Positions 48,567 through 56,315 are shown, numbered from the stretch's first letter. The stretch: DNA of 64,000 bases from G963422445 sp963422445 (GCA_963422445.2 OY729512.2:1302001-1366000), one strand, 5' to 3'. Numbers and translations: made by a program. The notes: generated from the letters alone by a model not told the origin.

Positions 48567-49216
48567 CTAGGTCGGAACAAATCTGCTTGGTTCATGCTGC
48601 ATCGACGCCGCGAGGCGTGGGTCAGCGAACTCGGCGATCCCTTCGACGGGCCGCTCGAGGTTGACGAGACGCACAGGGGCGGCAAGCGTCGCAACATGTC
48701 CAATGCCAAGCGCAAGGAACTCGCGGGACCCGGACGCGGAGCCGTTGGGAAGACTGCCGTTCTCGGTGCCAAGGACCGAGCCAGCAATCAAGTCCGAGCC
48801 AAAGTGATCGAGAAAACCGACACCGAAACGCTGGTTCCACTCGTCGAAGACAGTGCCGCCCAAGGTGCCGCTGTCTATACCGATGAAGCAGCGGCCTATG
48901 CCTCACTACCGACCATGCTCAACGGCATCGAGCATGAAGCCGTCAAACACTCGGTCGGCGAGTACGTCCGAGGGAAAGTCCACACCAACGGCGTCGAATC
49001 GGTCTGGTCAATGCGGAAGCGTGCCCATAAAGGCACGTTCCACAAGATCAGCCCTAAGCACCTGGACCGCTACGTCCAGGAGTTCGCTGGCAAGCACAAT
49101 CTGCGCGAGCAAGACACGCCCGCCCAAATGGCCATTGTCGCGTTAGGCTTGTCAGGGAAGCGCTTGAAGTACCGCGAGCTTATCGCTGACAACGGGCGCT
49201 CTTCGGGAGCGCGGGC

Positions 49217-49359
49217 ATGAGCAAAAAAAACCGGAGCTTCCCGCCGATCCGCGCTTCAAAGGCGCGACTCCCGAGAAACTTGTTCGAGCGCTGAGAAAGC
49301 CCAAACCGGGAAAACCCAAAACCGCAACGAAACCAAAGGAATCGAAAGGAAATACGTAG
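49217..49359 (+). CDS. Small trailing frame of the IS1595 element (needs A8 slip)
   Basis: ATG 49217 overlaps the transposase stop (ATGA) and is followed by AGC and an A8 run. Read without slip it ends after 25 codons. A -1 slip on A8 gives a 47-codon frame rich in Lys and Pro (PELPADPRFKGATPEKLVRAL, then KPKPGKPKTATKPKESKG) ending at 49359, just before the terminal repeat. The coherent composition of the slipped frame suggests it is the ancestral one. Function unknown. Confidence 0.4.
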
Positions 49360-49866
49360 TAATGCATATAATCCCCAAGATTAAGGCGCATCGCGCCTGT
49401 ATCGCTCTTGTGGGTCAGATCTCTGCTTACGGCCTTGACCACGGCAGGATCACCAATATGGATTGCCGCACTCATGACGTCTCGCAAGGTGATTACGAGC
49501 ACATTTGGTGGCACGGCCACGCCCGCACGGGCAAGGTGCTGTTTGGCGTCCCATTCGGAAAGTGTGACTGGCGCAACGCCGAGCGTGGGCCGTAATTCCT
49601 CCGGATTCGGGCTGGAGACATCCCAAGCCTCTCCGATGTCGGCCGCAAGCTCAATGGCGGCAAGACCCTCGTCAATCCCTGCCAGAGGTATGATCCCGAG
49701 CGCCATAAGATCGCTTGCAAGATCTTCAGAAAGTGAATCAGGCAAGGTGGCGAGAACCGCCCCGCGCGCTTTCGTCCGCGCGCAAGCAGTGGCGAAGGCG
49801 TTCATTGTAATCCACCAGTCGTCGTCCCGACAGCGGTCCTTCCGTGGCAGGTCGATAACCAGAATA

Positions 49867-49977
49867 ACCGCTTATGCACGTGGCTCCGGTGAAACGCATA
49901 TGTAGCGTTTGGCGTGCCGGGAATAGTCGACATCGGGGGCAACATCGTGTGCCACCGGAGCCACGTGCATAAGCGAT
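49867..49977. mobile_element. Miniature element, 111-bp subtype B (M5)
   Basis: The ends ACCGCTTATGCACGTGGCTCCGG and CCGGAGCCACGTGCATAAGCGAT have the perfect 8-bp duplication CCAGAATA at 49859-49866 and 49978-49985. Its interior matches M3. It interrupts the acyl-CoA synthetase gene. Confidence 0.92.
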
Positions 49978-50370
49978 CCAGAATATTCAGATCGAACCCG
50001 CATGCCACCACGGCCGAGAAGGCCGCAGTCAACCGCACCGCATCGCCCCAGATGAACGTGTGATAGTCCAATGGATTGGAGATCGTGACGAGGTCGCTGA
50101 GGGTTGCTTGCACGCTTTCGCTCTGACGTTTGGCAAACGGCCGCGGGTTCAGGTTTGTCCTTGCCAGAGCATCCGCCATCAGAGCCGCTTCCCCGCCCGA
50201 AAAGCTCAGGGACACGATATCACGTCCGTCAATCGGGCCCGCAATATGCAGGAACTTGAGCGTTTCAAGAAACACCGCCAACGACGGCGCACGTGCAACC
50301 CCGATGCGTTTCAGGAAGGCCGCCGCAACCATGTCGGCGCCGGCCAGCGATGCCGTGTGGGACATGCTAG

Positions 50371-50402
50371 GTCTGCCCTGTCCCCACATCTGGTGCTGAA
50401 CC
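50371..50402. repeat. Terminal repeat, left, matching the DUF4338-IS4 element end
   Basis: TCTGCCCTGTCCCCACAT, continuing to CTGGTGCTGAAC, is the inverted counterpart of 53253-53283 with few mismatches. CTAG flanks it at 50367-50370. It truncates the acyl-CoA synthetase gene. Confidence 0.7.
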
Positions 50403-50529
50403 AAGGGCGCTGCGCTGCTCACGGACAACATTTTTCGCGGCCCCATATGGGCGCCAAATCGCTCGAACCTGAACCTGCTGCCCCATGTCACCGGGCTATC
50501 AGCCACCATGCGTAACGGAGGAAAGACAG

Positions 50530-51061
50530 ATGTTGGAGAGGATCATAACCGGAGCCGCGGGCGCTGTAGTCGCCGTGCTCATCATTTCAGCTTTGACGAA
50601 GTTCACTGACTGGATCAGCGTCTTTTTTGAACCCGCCGTTCCTGACGGAGCCGTTATCGCGTTCCTGCACCCGTGCTAAGGACATCGATGGCTGGGAAGA
50701 CTATGCGGACGGTACGGGTAAGTTCCTACTCGGTGTCGGCAAGGGCGTGTTGCGGCCTCAAGGGCCACACAAGCCGCCATCAAGTCCAAGCGAGGTATCG
50801 CTCAGTGAAATCAAACTCGGTGATCAAGGAGGCCAAGAGACGCTGACGATTCCCGAGATGCCTGTGCACAACCATGACAACGGGTCGGGGAAGTATCTCG
50901 TGCAGGTAACCGGCAGCGACACCGTTCATGCGAAAACTGATCCTAGTGAACATGAGATCAATATCAGGCACGGGGTCACGATAAACGCGGCCGGCGGCGG
51001 GCAACCACACAACAACATGCCGCCGTACATCGCGTTGCACTTCTGCCAGAAAAAGCGTTAG
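50530..51061 (+). pseudogene. Membrane-anchored collar-like (phage tail collar style) protein, frameshifted
   Basis: ATG 50530 has a strong AACGGAGGAAAG site upstream. The product has one N-terminal membrane segment (ITGAAGAVVAVLIISAL), then FFEPAVPDGAVIAFL. One base shifts the frame near 50668, and it continues DGWEDYADGTGKFLLGVGKG, then GDQGGQETLTIPEMPVHNHDN, ending NAAGGGQPHNNMPPYIALHFC. The E-M-P-x-H-N-H and GGGxPHNNMPPYIAL motifs are those of tail-collar proteins, with CPDGWxxYAxGxGRF-type starts. An anchored version is odd for a phage tail part. It lies between two inverted terminal repeats. Confidence 0.65.
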
Positions 51062-51077
51062 CCCTGCCCTGTGCCCG

Positions 51078-53217
51078 CTATTCGTTCTGGCCCCTTCCCG
51101 CGCGTCTCCGCCTCTCCGCAATCCGATAACCCAGCGTCGCAAGGGACATGCGCTCGTAGCCGCGCCACATGATCTGATGCCCGGGCGGCGGGTCATGCTT
51201 GCGATTCTGGTAGCCGCCGAGGAGAGCGACGAGCAGCACCGCACCGGCGAGGTTACGCGGCGTCGGCGGCATAATCGGTGAGGAAACGCAGCTCGATGTC
51301 GCTGAACAGCAGTTCTGCGTCGCACTCGGGGACCTCGCGCCCGAGCAGGGTCATGAGCATGAGGCGCCACGCGATGACGGCCTGGATGGTCAGCGCGCGC
51401 TCGAGCCGCTCGGCGCTATGAAAGCCGAGATGCTCGGCGCGGCATCCGGACTTCAGTACTCGGAAGAAGTCCTCCACGCGCCAGCGCCGCAGGTAGTGTT
51501 CGATGGTCTCGAGGGCGGCCTCGATGCCGTCGACGCGCACGCTGGTGAGCAGGAACCACTCGATCGGCTTCTCGCCCTCGGGCGGGGCGGTCTCGCGCAC
51601 ATGCACCGCCCACAGCGTCACCGGCGCCAGCCCTTCGACGGTGCTCGGCAGGGTCAGCCCCCGGTAGTGCACCTCGACCCGGCCGATGCGGCGCTGTGCG
51701 TCGAACAGCTCGAAGAAGTCCGCCTCGCGGTCCATGACGCTGAGGACTCGGGTCTTGCGGGGAAGGTGCGAGGCGGCCTCGGCCACATCGTGCAGGCCGT
51801 CGAGCCAGCACCGGGTCTTGCGCGCCGAGTCGTCGGCATCGGGCTCGGTGTCTGCGTTGCCGGAGGACGCCTCGTCGCCGTTCTCCGGGTCTTGCTCAGG
51901 AGATGCCTCGCCGGGCGGCGGCGCATCGAAGCCGCAACGCAGCACCCCCAAGGGCAGCCCTGCGCCGCTCACCGCAAGCGTCAGATGCAGGTGCAGGCCC
52001 AGCGTCTTCGCCGCGGTCTGGTTGCGCCCGATGATGCCGAGCCCCTCGCAGCCGGGGCGCGTCGCGAAGTTCAAGTCCGTCCCGTCCTGGATGCACAGCA
52101 CCGTGTCCTGCCCGCGCATCGCGCGCGATGGTGCGCGACGATGTGCTCGGGCGTGACCTGCGACTCGTCCGGGTGGTCAATCAGGCGGTAGTAGCCCTTC
52201 ACCGCCGCGCGGTCCGGGGCGCCGGTGAACGCATGGCCCGGACACGAGGCGAGCCGCGCCGACAAGCGCTTGTCTCCCAACGGGGCGCCTCCGAGCTCGT
52301 TCTGTGCCCATTGTGCACTGTCGAGGCCTTCGCCGGGACTGCGCGACGGCGCCGCATCGACCCGCGCCACGCCCAAGCTGCGCCGCCAGTGCGGGGCCAA
52401 CTCGTAGAGGTAGACCGACTTCACCGTGCGGGCGCCCTCATGGGCGCGGTCACAGCGTCCCCGCCCCGCGGTGGGACCGACGCACACGAAGGTCGTCGCC
52501 TGGAAGCAGACTCCGTCGTGCTCGGGGGCAACGAAGGTCTCCACCAGCCACGGGCGGTAGTGGTAGCGGGCCTCGAAGTCCGCCGCCACCCGCCCCAGCA
52601 CATGGCTGGCCAGATGAGCGCACCGCACCGCGGGGCGGATGAGGAACCGGCTCAGGCACACCACCCGGTGCAGATGCGCGGTACGCTGCCCATCGCTCCA
52701 CCCCATACCACGCATCGCGCGCGCGAAGACGCAGCGCCGCGGCGGAGAACCCGACCGCGCCCAGCCAGCCATGGGCCGAGTCGATGAGATAGCGGACTTG
52801 GCAGCCGACGAAGGTGGTGGTGCCCTGCGGATGCTCGCGGGCGAGCAAGGTGTTCCATATCCGGCGCTGCGCCTCGTCCTCGACCACCACCAGCCGCAGC
52901 CCTTCGACATCGCGCACCTGAGCCGGCACGCCGACAGGCGCACGTACCAGTGCATCCAGGCATCGGGGCGAGGGCCGCTGCGGATGGGGACGAGGCGCGG
53001 GCAGCGCAATCCGTCGCTCCGTCTCCAGCACCGCGAGTGCCTTCAGGCACCCGGTGAGCTGCGCGGCCCCACAGGCATCGACGAAGCCGAACTGCGCGCA
53101 GACCTCACGACCCAGCGCAGCGCGGCTCTCGCACGCACCGTGTGCCACAATGGACGCAAGGCGTGCCCGGGCCTCGGGCGCACGCAGGGGGTGGAGAATC
53201 TGGCTCTGGGGCCGCAT
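51078..53217 (-). pseudogene. DUF4338-IS4 fusion transposase, three frameshifts
   Basis: It starts MRPQSQILHPLRAPEARARL at 53217. The N-terminal DUF4338 domain has FVDACGAAQLTGCLKALAVLE, VGVPAQVRDVEGLRLVVVED and REHPQGTTTFVGCQVRYLIDSAHGWLG; a shift near 52735 leads to LSRFLIRPAVRCAHLASHVLGRV and RPWLVETFVAP. The IS4/Tn5-like part then follows: SAQWAQNELGGAPLGDKRLSARLA, a shift, then TVLCIQDGTDLNFA, LSVMDREADFFELF and YLRRWRVEDFFRVLKSGCRAE. A last shift leads to NLAGAVLLVALLGGYQNRKHDP up to 51078. DUF4338 (DruA) occurs in Druantia defence and in such transposases. Confidence 0.8.
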
Positions 53218-53252
53218 GGCGCAGGATTACACACGACGAACGGCCCCCTTTT

Positions 53253-53283
53253 GTCAAGCACCAAATGTGGGGACAGGGCAGCG
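53253..53283. repeat. Terminal repeat, right, of the DUF4338-IS4 element
   Basis: GTCAAGCACCAAATGTGGGG and on to ACAGGGCAGCG are the inverse of 50371-50402. The CTAG at 53284-53287 is shared with the next IS5 copy. Confidence 0.72.
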
Positions 53284-53287
53284 CTAG

Positions 53288-54154
53288 GCCGTGTTGAGGG
53301 ATTCATGAAATGCTGATAATCATTCTCCATCAATGACACTTTCCGGGGACTTATCATGGCGTTACGCCTGCTCATCACGGATGCTGTCTGCTCGACACTC
53401 GAGCCGCTATTGCGTGAGAGCAAACACGCCGCCGGCGCCCCGCCACGGCTCAGCGATCGAATATTCATCGAAGCCGTCCTCTACCAGGCGCGGACCGGAA
53501 CCCCCAGGCGCGACCTGCCCGACGAATTCGGCCATTGGAATGCCGTTTATCAGCGGTTTCGCCGTTGGGAGAAGCGCCACCTCCGGGCACGGCTCTGGCA
53601 ACAGAGACAACAGGGAGACGATGAACCACTCAAGGAAGTGTTCATCGCTTCGACCATCCTGCGCGCTCATCAACACGCCGCCGGCGCGGTAAAAAAACGG
53701 TGGCCAGGAGGCCCAGGCTCTCGGCCGCTCCCGGGGTGGGTTCTCCACCAAGCTGCACGTCGCCTGTGCCAACGAAACAACCGGTGTGTCCTTCGTGTTG
53801 ACGGGTGGCGAGCGCCATGATGGCGTGAGATTCGAGCTGCTGTGGAAGGCTTTGCCCAGCTCTCCCGCACCGGAGGCTGCGGTCATGGACAAGGCGTATG
53901 ACAGCAAGGACATTCGCCAGGCGCTGGCCGACCAGGGCGTCGAAGCCGTGATTCCCGCCCGGTCGAACCGGAGTGAGACGATTCATCACGATCAAGATAA
54001 AGGACAAGCGGCGCCAGCAGGTCGAGCGATTCTTCAACAAGCTCAAACAATTCCGTCGCATTGCCACACGCTATGACAAGCTCGCTCGGACGGTCCTCTC
54101 GTTTGTCCACATTGTCTCAGCATGGATCATGCTTCGATCATTCGTCAACACGCC
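53288..54154. mobile_element. 867-bp IS5-family element type F, copy C
   Basis: Flanked by CTAG at 53284-53287 and 54155-54158. It cuts the 3' end of the PIN gene. Confidence 0.88.
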
Positions 54155-54158
54155 CTAG
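53356..54158 (+). pseudogene. Type F IS5 transposase, copy C (inactive)
   Basis: The first frame MALRLLITDAVCSTLEPLLRE ends at an A7 tract (53691-53697) as in copy A, one base short of the A8 in copies B and D. The second frame has VMDKAYDSKDIRQALAD but then IHHDQDKGQAAPAGR from a one-base insertion. The true C-terminus (RRQQVERFFNKLKQFRRIATRYDKLA) is in the next frame. Copies A and C share both defects, so they descend from one already broken element that must have been moved by an active sister. Confidence 0.82.
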
Positions 54159-54422
54159 ACAGAAGCAGTCGTTGGCGGAGAGTCCCGCATGACGCCCCCT
54201 CACCGCGAAAGCCTGACCGACCTCCTCGGCAGTCAGGTCGTGCGTGATCATGCCGGCCTCGTCCAGCGCCTGCCATTCGGCCTCCGAAAAGTCGAGCACC
54301 TCGGAGGCCCGCACGGGGAACGGCACCACGAATCGATATGGCAGATCGCAAACGACACCCAGCAGACCTCCCTTGCGGAGGTCGATCAGGCACGAAGCGT
54401 CGTTGACGATAACGCAGGTCAC
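54158..54422 (-). pseudogene. PIN-domain toxin-like protein, 3' truncated
   Basis: GTG 54422 (VTCVIVNDASCLIDLRKGGLL) overlaps the stop of the XRE-IrrE gene (GTGA). The sequence has the PIN start with its first acidic residue (Asp8 in IVNDASCLIDL), a middle FSEAEWQALDEAGMITHDL, and the second acidic region GLSANDCFCL. It ends there because IS5 copy C is inserted at 54155-54158. The third and fourth acidic positions of the ribonuclease site would have followed, so it is likely inactive. Paired with XRE-ImmA/IrrE it looks like a toxin-antitoxin unit. Confidence 0.72.
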
Positions 54423-55498
54423 TGGATGGCAGGACCGCTGATCTGCCGCTCGACCGATTCGAGCGACTGGTTGAGAAGCGCGGCCGCGCGCACGGGCGAG
54501 ATCAGCTCCTCGCCCACGGCGCGCGAGACGAGTCGCTTGAATCGACGAGGCTTCTCGAAAGCCGCGAACCCATGGTCGGGGCGGATCGGATCCGGCTCCG
54601 ACTTGCGCCAGGACCGGGCGAAGGTCGCGAAGGCGTGCTGCACGGAGCCCTGGGACAGTACGCCCACCTGTCCGAGACGCATCAGCAGGGCCGTGGCCGA
54701 CACACCGTAGATTTGTTTCAGGCGGACGATCTCGTAGTAGGTGATCCTGTGGCGATCAGCGCCTACTTCGTCCCGAAGGCTCTGGCCGGGAACCAGGAAC
54801 GCGCCGGCGAAGCGGTTCATCGCCCGTTCGAGGTCAATCGCCGGATTCCCGGTGGAGCGGATGATCCTGTGCGCGAGCTCGTGGGCCAGCGTGAAGCGCT
54901 TGCGCTCCACATTGATCCGGCTGGACACGACGACGGCCTCGGCGACGATCTCGCCGTCCCGGAGAACGTGGCACGAGAGCCCGTTGATGCTCTCCGGGAG
55001 ATCGGCTTCCACCACCTTGATTCCCTTGTCTTCGAGCAGCTCGCACAAGCTGGGGATGGGGTCGAGGCCGAGATCCCAGACCCTGCGCAGTTCGTCGGCC
55101 CGCTCGTCGATCTGGGATTCGCTCGCGACGCTGTCGTAGCGGCGCCCCTCCACCCATTCGACGCTGGTTTCGATGTCGAGGATGTGTTCGATCGCCAGGT
55201 ACCGCTCCAGGTTGTCCATCACCACCGCTTCGGCCTTTGCGCGATCGCGGGCTGAAGCGCGGGAATGCTTACGGAACTCAACCGCTTCGAGCGCCTCGAC
55301 CTGCGCGCTCATCAGGAAGTCCAGCGAGATGTCAAGAGCCTTCCCGAGACCGACCAGCACGGCCGAGGAGGGCAGCATCTTGCCCGCCTCGTACTTGCTG
55401 ATCGCCTGAGCGGTCACCTTCGGGTTCATCACGTCCGCGAGCTCCCGCATCGATAGACCTGCCCGCTTCCGGGCGAGCCGGAGTCGTTGTCCAAACAT
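54419..55498 (-). CDS. XRE-family regulator with ImmA/IrrE metallo-endopeptidase domain
   Basis: 359-aa protein. The N-terminal XRE helix-turn-helix (FGQRLRLARKRAGLSMRELADVM and ISKYEAGKMLPSSAVLVGLGKAL) is at about 3-60. A middle linker follows, then the zinc protease site HELAH at 206-210 (FTLAHELAHRII) with the downstream NRFAGAFLVP block typical of ImmA/IrrE. Such proteins act as repressors cleaved or relieved on stress, and as antitoxins. AGGAGG precedes ATG 55498. It is divergent from the ubiquitin-like operon across a shared promoter and overlaps the PIN gene. Confidence 0.9.
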   Translation of the reverse strand: MFGQRLRLARKRAGLSMRELADVMNPKVTAQAISKYEAGKMLPSSAVLVGLGKALDISLDFLMSAQVEALEAVEFRKHSRASARDRAKAEAVVMDNLERYLAIEHILDIETSVEWVEGRRYDSVASESQIDERADELRRVWDLGLDPIPSLCELLEDKGIKVVEADLPESINGLSCHVLRDGEIVAEAVVVSSRINVERKRFTLAHELAHRIIRSTGNPAIDLERAMNRFAGAFLVPGQSLRDEVGADRHRITYYEIVRLKQIYGVSATALLMRLGQVGVLSQGSVQHAFATFARSWRKSEPDPIRPDHGFAAFEKPRRFKRLVSRAVGEELISPVRAAALLNQSLESVERQISGPAIQ

Positions 55499-55526
55499 CG
55501 TCTCCTCCTCTCTCGTTAACCCTTAG

Positions 55527-55555
55527 TTGACAAAATATACAGTATATGTGATAGT
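55527..55555 (+). promoter_or_regulatory. Promoter of the ubiquitin-like operon
   Basis: TTGACA (55527-55532), a 17-base spacer, then GATAGT (55550-55555). The transcript would lead into the ubiquitin-like gene at 55651, whose ATG is preceded by AGAGGA about ten bases upstream. Confidence 0.62.
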
Positions 55556-55560
55556 GTAAA
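55532..55560 (-). promoter_or_regulatory. Promoter of the XRE-IrrE/PIN operon
   Basis: On the minus strand TTTACA (55560-55555), a 17-base spacer and TATTTT (55537-55532). It occupies nearly the same DNA as the plus-strand promoter, so the two compete and can be controlled by one operator. Confidence 0.55.
55535..55547. promoter_or_regulatory. 13-bp perfect palindrome, candidate XRE operator
   Basis: ATATACAGTATAT is a perfect palindrome around its central A. It lies in the spacer of the plus-strand promoter and overlaps the -10 and spacer of the minus-strand promoter. Position, size and AT-rich sequence suit a dimeric XRE repressor such as the neighbouring gene product. Confidence 0.6.
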
Positions 55561-55650
55561 CTCTACGTTGGCAACTGCCGGCGGACTCTATCGTCCTGAG
55601 CGTGGACCGCGCAATGGTGCCGGACAACGCACAACTCAGAGGACACCGAG

Positions 55651-55893
55651 ATGGACAAGTTCGAATTCAAGGTGAACGGCGAGACCTTCTTCGCCGACCA
55701 ACAGGCCGTAGACGCCGCCGTACTGTTGCAGATCACCTTCGCCGGCAAGGCCATCGGCGAGGACCCGGACAAGACCGGGTATGTGCTTAGAGTGCCGGAT
55801 TCCGACGTCACTTTCGTCTCGGGCCAAGTGGTCGACCTCGACAAGTACAACCTGTTTCGGGCCGCTCCGGAGAAGGGTGCGCCGTTCGCATGA
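55651..55893 (+). CDS. Ubiquitin-like (multiubiquitin-type) protein
   Basis: 80-aa protein: FEFKVNGETFFADQQAVDAAVLLQITFAGKAIGEDPDKTG, then VLRVPDSDVTFVSGQVVDLDKYNLFRA and the tail APEKGAPFA. It resembles the bacterial multiubiquitin repeat (beta-grasp) family but has only one repeat. It lacks a C-terminal Gly-Gly; any activated end would be the tail after Lys-Gly or be exposed by the JAMM peptidase. It is the first gene of an operon with an E2-like protein and a JAMM-E1 fusion, the expected set for bacterial ubiquitin-like conjugation. Its stop overlaps the next start (ATGA). Confidence 0.75.
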   Translation: MDKFEFKVNGETFFADQQAVDAAVLLQITFAGKAIGEDPDKTGYVLRVPDSDVTFVSGQVVDLDKYNLFRAAPEKGAPFA

Positions 55894-56315
55894 GCAACAA
55901 CTCCGAGCGCATTGCTGCCGAACTCGCCGAGCTGCGCTATCACACGAGCCCATTCGCGGCGCCCGAGCAGCAGGGCGGCGCTTCCGGCGTCCGCTTCCCG
56001 TACCGGATCGAGGACGGCAGCCGCGCGGGGAAGACCGTGACCCTGGCCCTCGCGATGCACCAGAACGAGGGCGAGTGGCCCGAAGTTGCGCCCCATTGGC
56101 TTTACCTCTCGCCCCCCGACCCCGTCCTGGAAGAGTTGGTCAAGGGATCCCACTCTCCGGGCGCCATCCAGACCTTCCAATGCGCTGACGGCCTCGACTG
56201 GATGGCGATCAGCGCTCCGCCAAACGACTTCTGGGATCAGATCGATACCCCCAACGGCAAGAACATGGAAACCTACCTGAACAGGCACATCCGCAGAATC
56301 TGGAGTGCGCGTTGA
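55890..56315 (+). CDS. E2-like protein of the ubiquitin-like operon
   Basis: 141-aa protein starting MSNNSERIAAELAELRYHTS. The middle VRFPYRIEDGSRAGKTVTLALAM and EWPEVAPHWLYLSPPDP resemble the beta-meander and the P-x-x-x-P flap of E2 folds. The end NMETYLNRHIRRIW resembles the last E2 helix of prokaryotic E2-family proteins. It has a single cysteine, Cys98 (FQCADGLDWMAIS), the only candidate for a thioester site. Position between the ubiquitin-like and E1 genes supports the call more than sequence does. It is coupled by overlaps on both sides. An inactive RWD-like role is possible. Confidence 0.58.
   Translation: MSNNSERIAAELAELRYHTSPFAAPEQQGGASGVRFPYRIEDGSRAGKTVTLALAMHQNEGEWPEVAPHWLYLSPPDPVLEELVKGSHSPGAIQTFQCADGLDWMAISAPPNDFWDQIDTPNGKNMETYLNRHIRRIWSAR

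Larger units (their letters stand above)
47009..49220 (+). pseudogene. IS1595-family transposase, interrupted by IS630 type 3
   Basis: ATG 47009 overlaps the preceding frame and follows GGGGAGAGA; ATG 47054 is an alternative. The N-terminal part has ISLIDLMDTVPTEDAAREWFEAIDWP and a zinc ribbon RCGHCDGVRMRPVV-YWCTNCRKYFSVKTGT, reaching MKLHRDL. The IS630 at 47391-48566 follows. The frame resumes GRNKSAWFMLHRRREAWVSE with the catalytic PLEVDETHRGGKRRNM, VYTDEAAAYASLP, then VHTNGVESVWSMRKRAHKGTFHKIS with the last Glu, ending GARA at 49220. Only the insertion inactivates it. Confidence 0.87.
46458..49376. mobile_element. IS1595-family element with passenger frames, nested insertions
   Basis: The terminal repeats GGGGATTATAT (left end split by M4 after five bases; right end inverted at 49376) are flanked by the 8-bp duplication AAGATTAA at 46450-46457 and 49377-49384. 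The interior holds a GIY-YIG-like frame, the transposase (itself cut by a type 3 IS630 at 47391-48566) and a small trailing frame. Confidence 0.88.
45994..50366 (-). pseudogene. Acyl-CoA synthetase (ATP-grasp, NDP-forming type), shredded by three insertions
   Basis: Piece 1 (50366-49978) has SHTASLAGADMVAAAFLKRIG, VSLSFSGGEAALMADALAR and TISNPLDYHTFIWGD. M5 interrupts it; piece 2 (49866-49377) has DDDWWITMNAFATACAR, LGVAPVTLSEWDAKQHLARAGV and VVKAVSRDLTHKSDTGAMRLNL (ATP-grasp core). The IS1595 element, with M4 at its end, interrupts again. Piece 3 (46457-45994) has GIFEVSAADSELLP, MLWLGSGGGLVELF-like ILWLGSGGGLVELF and CLIEMDVNPVIVR to the stop. The 5' end is cut at CTAG (50367). With the hydratase it formed a two-gene carnitine-type operon. 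Confidence 0.83.

Noticed and set aside
21087..49977. CRISPR array or REP cluster explanation for the repeated 111-120 bp units
   Set aside because: Units are dispersed, not tandem with spacers, have long terminal inverted repeats and 8-bp target duplications; this fits miniature transposons.
51253..53217. Druantia defence system suggested by the DUF4338 (DruA-like) domain
   Set aside because: The domain is followed in the same reading order by IS4 transposase catalytic motifs, and no druB-E genes are present; it is a mobile element protein.
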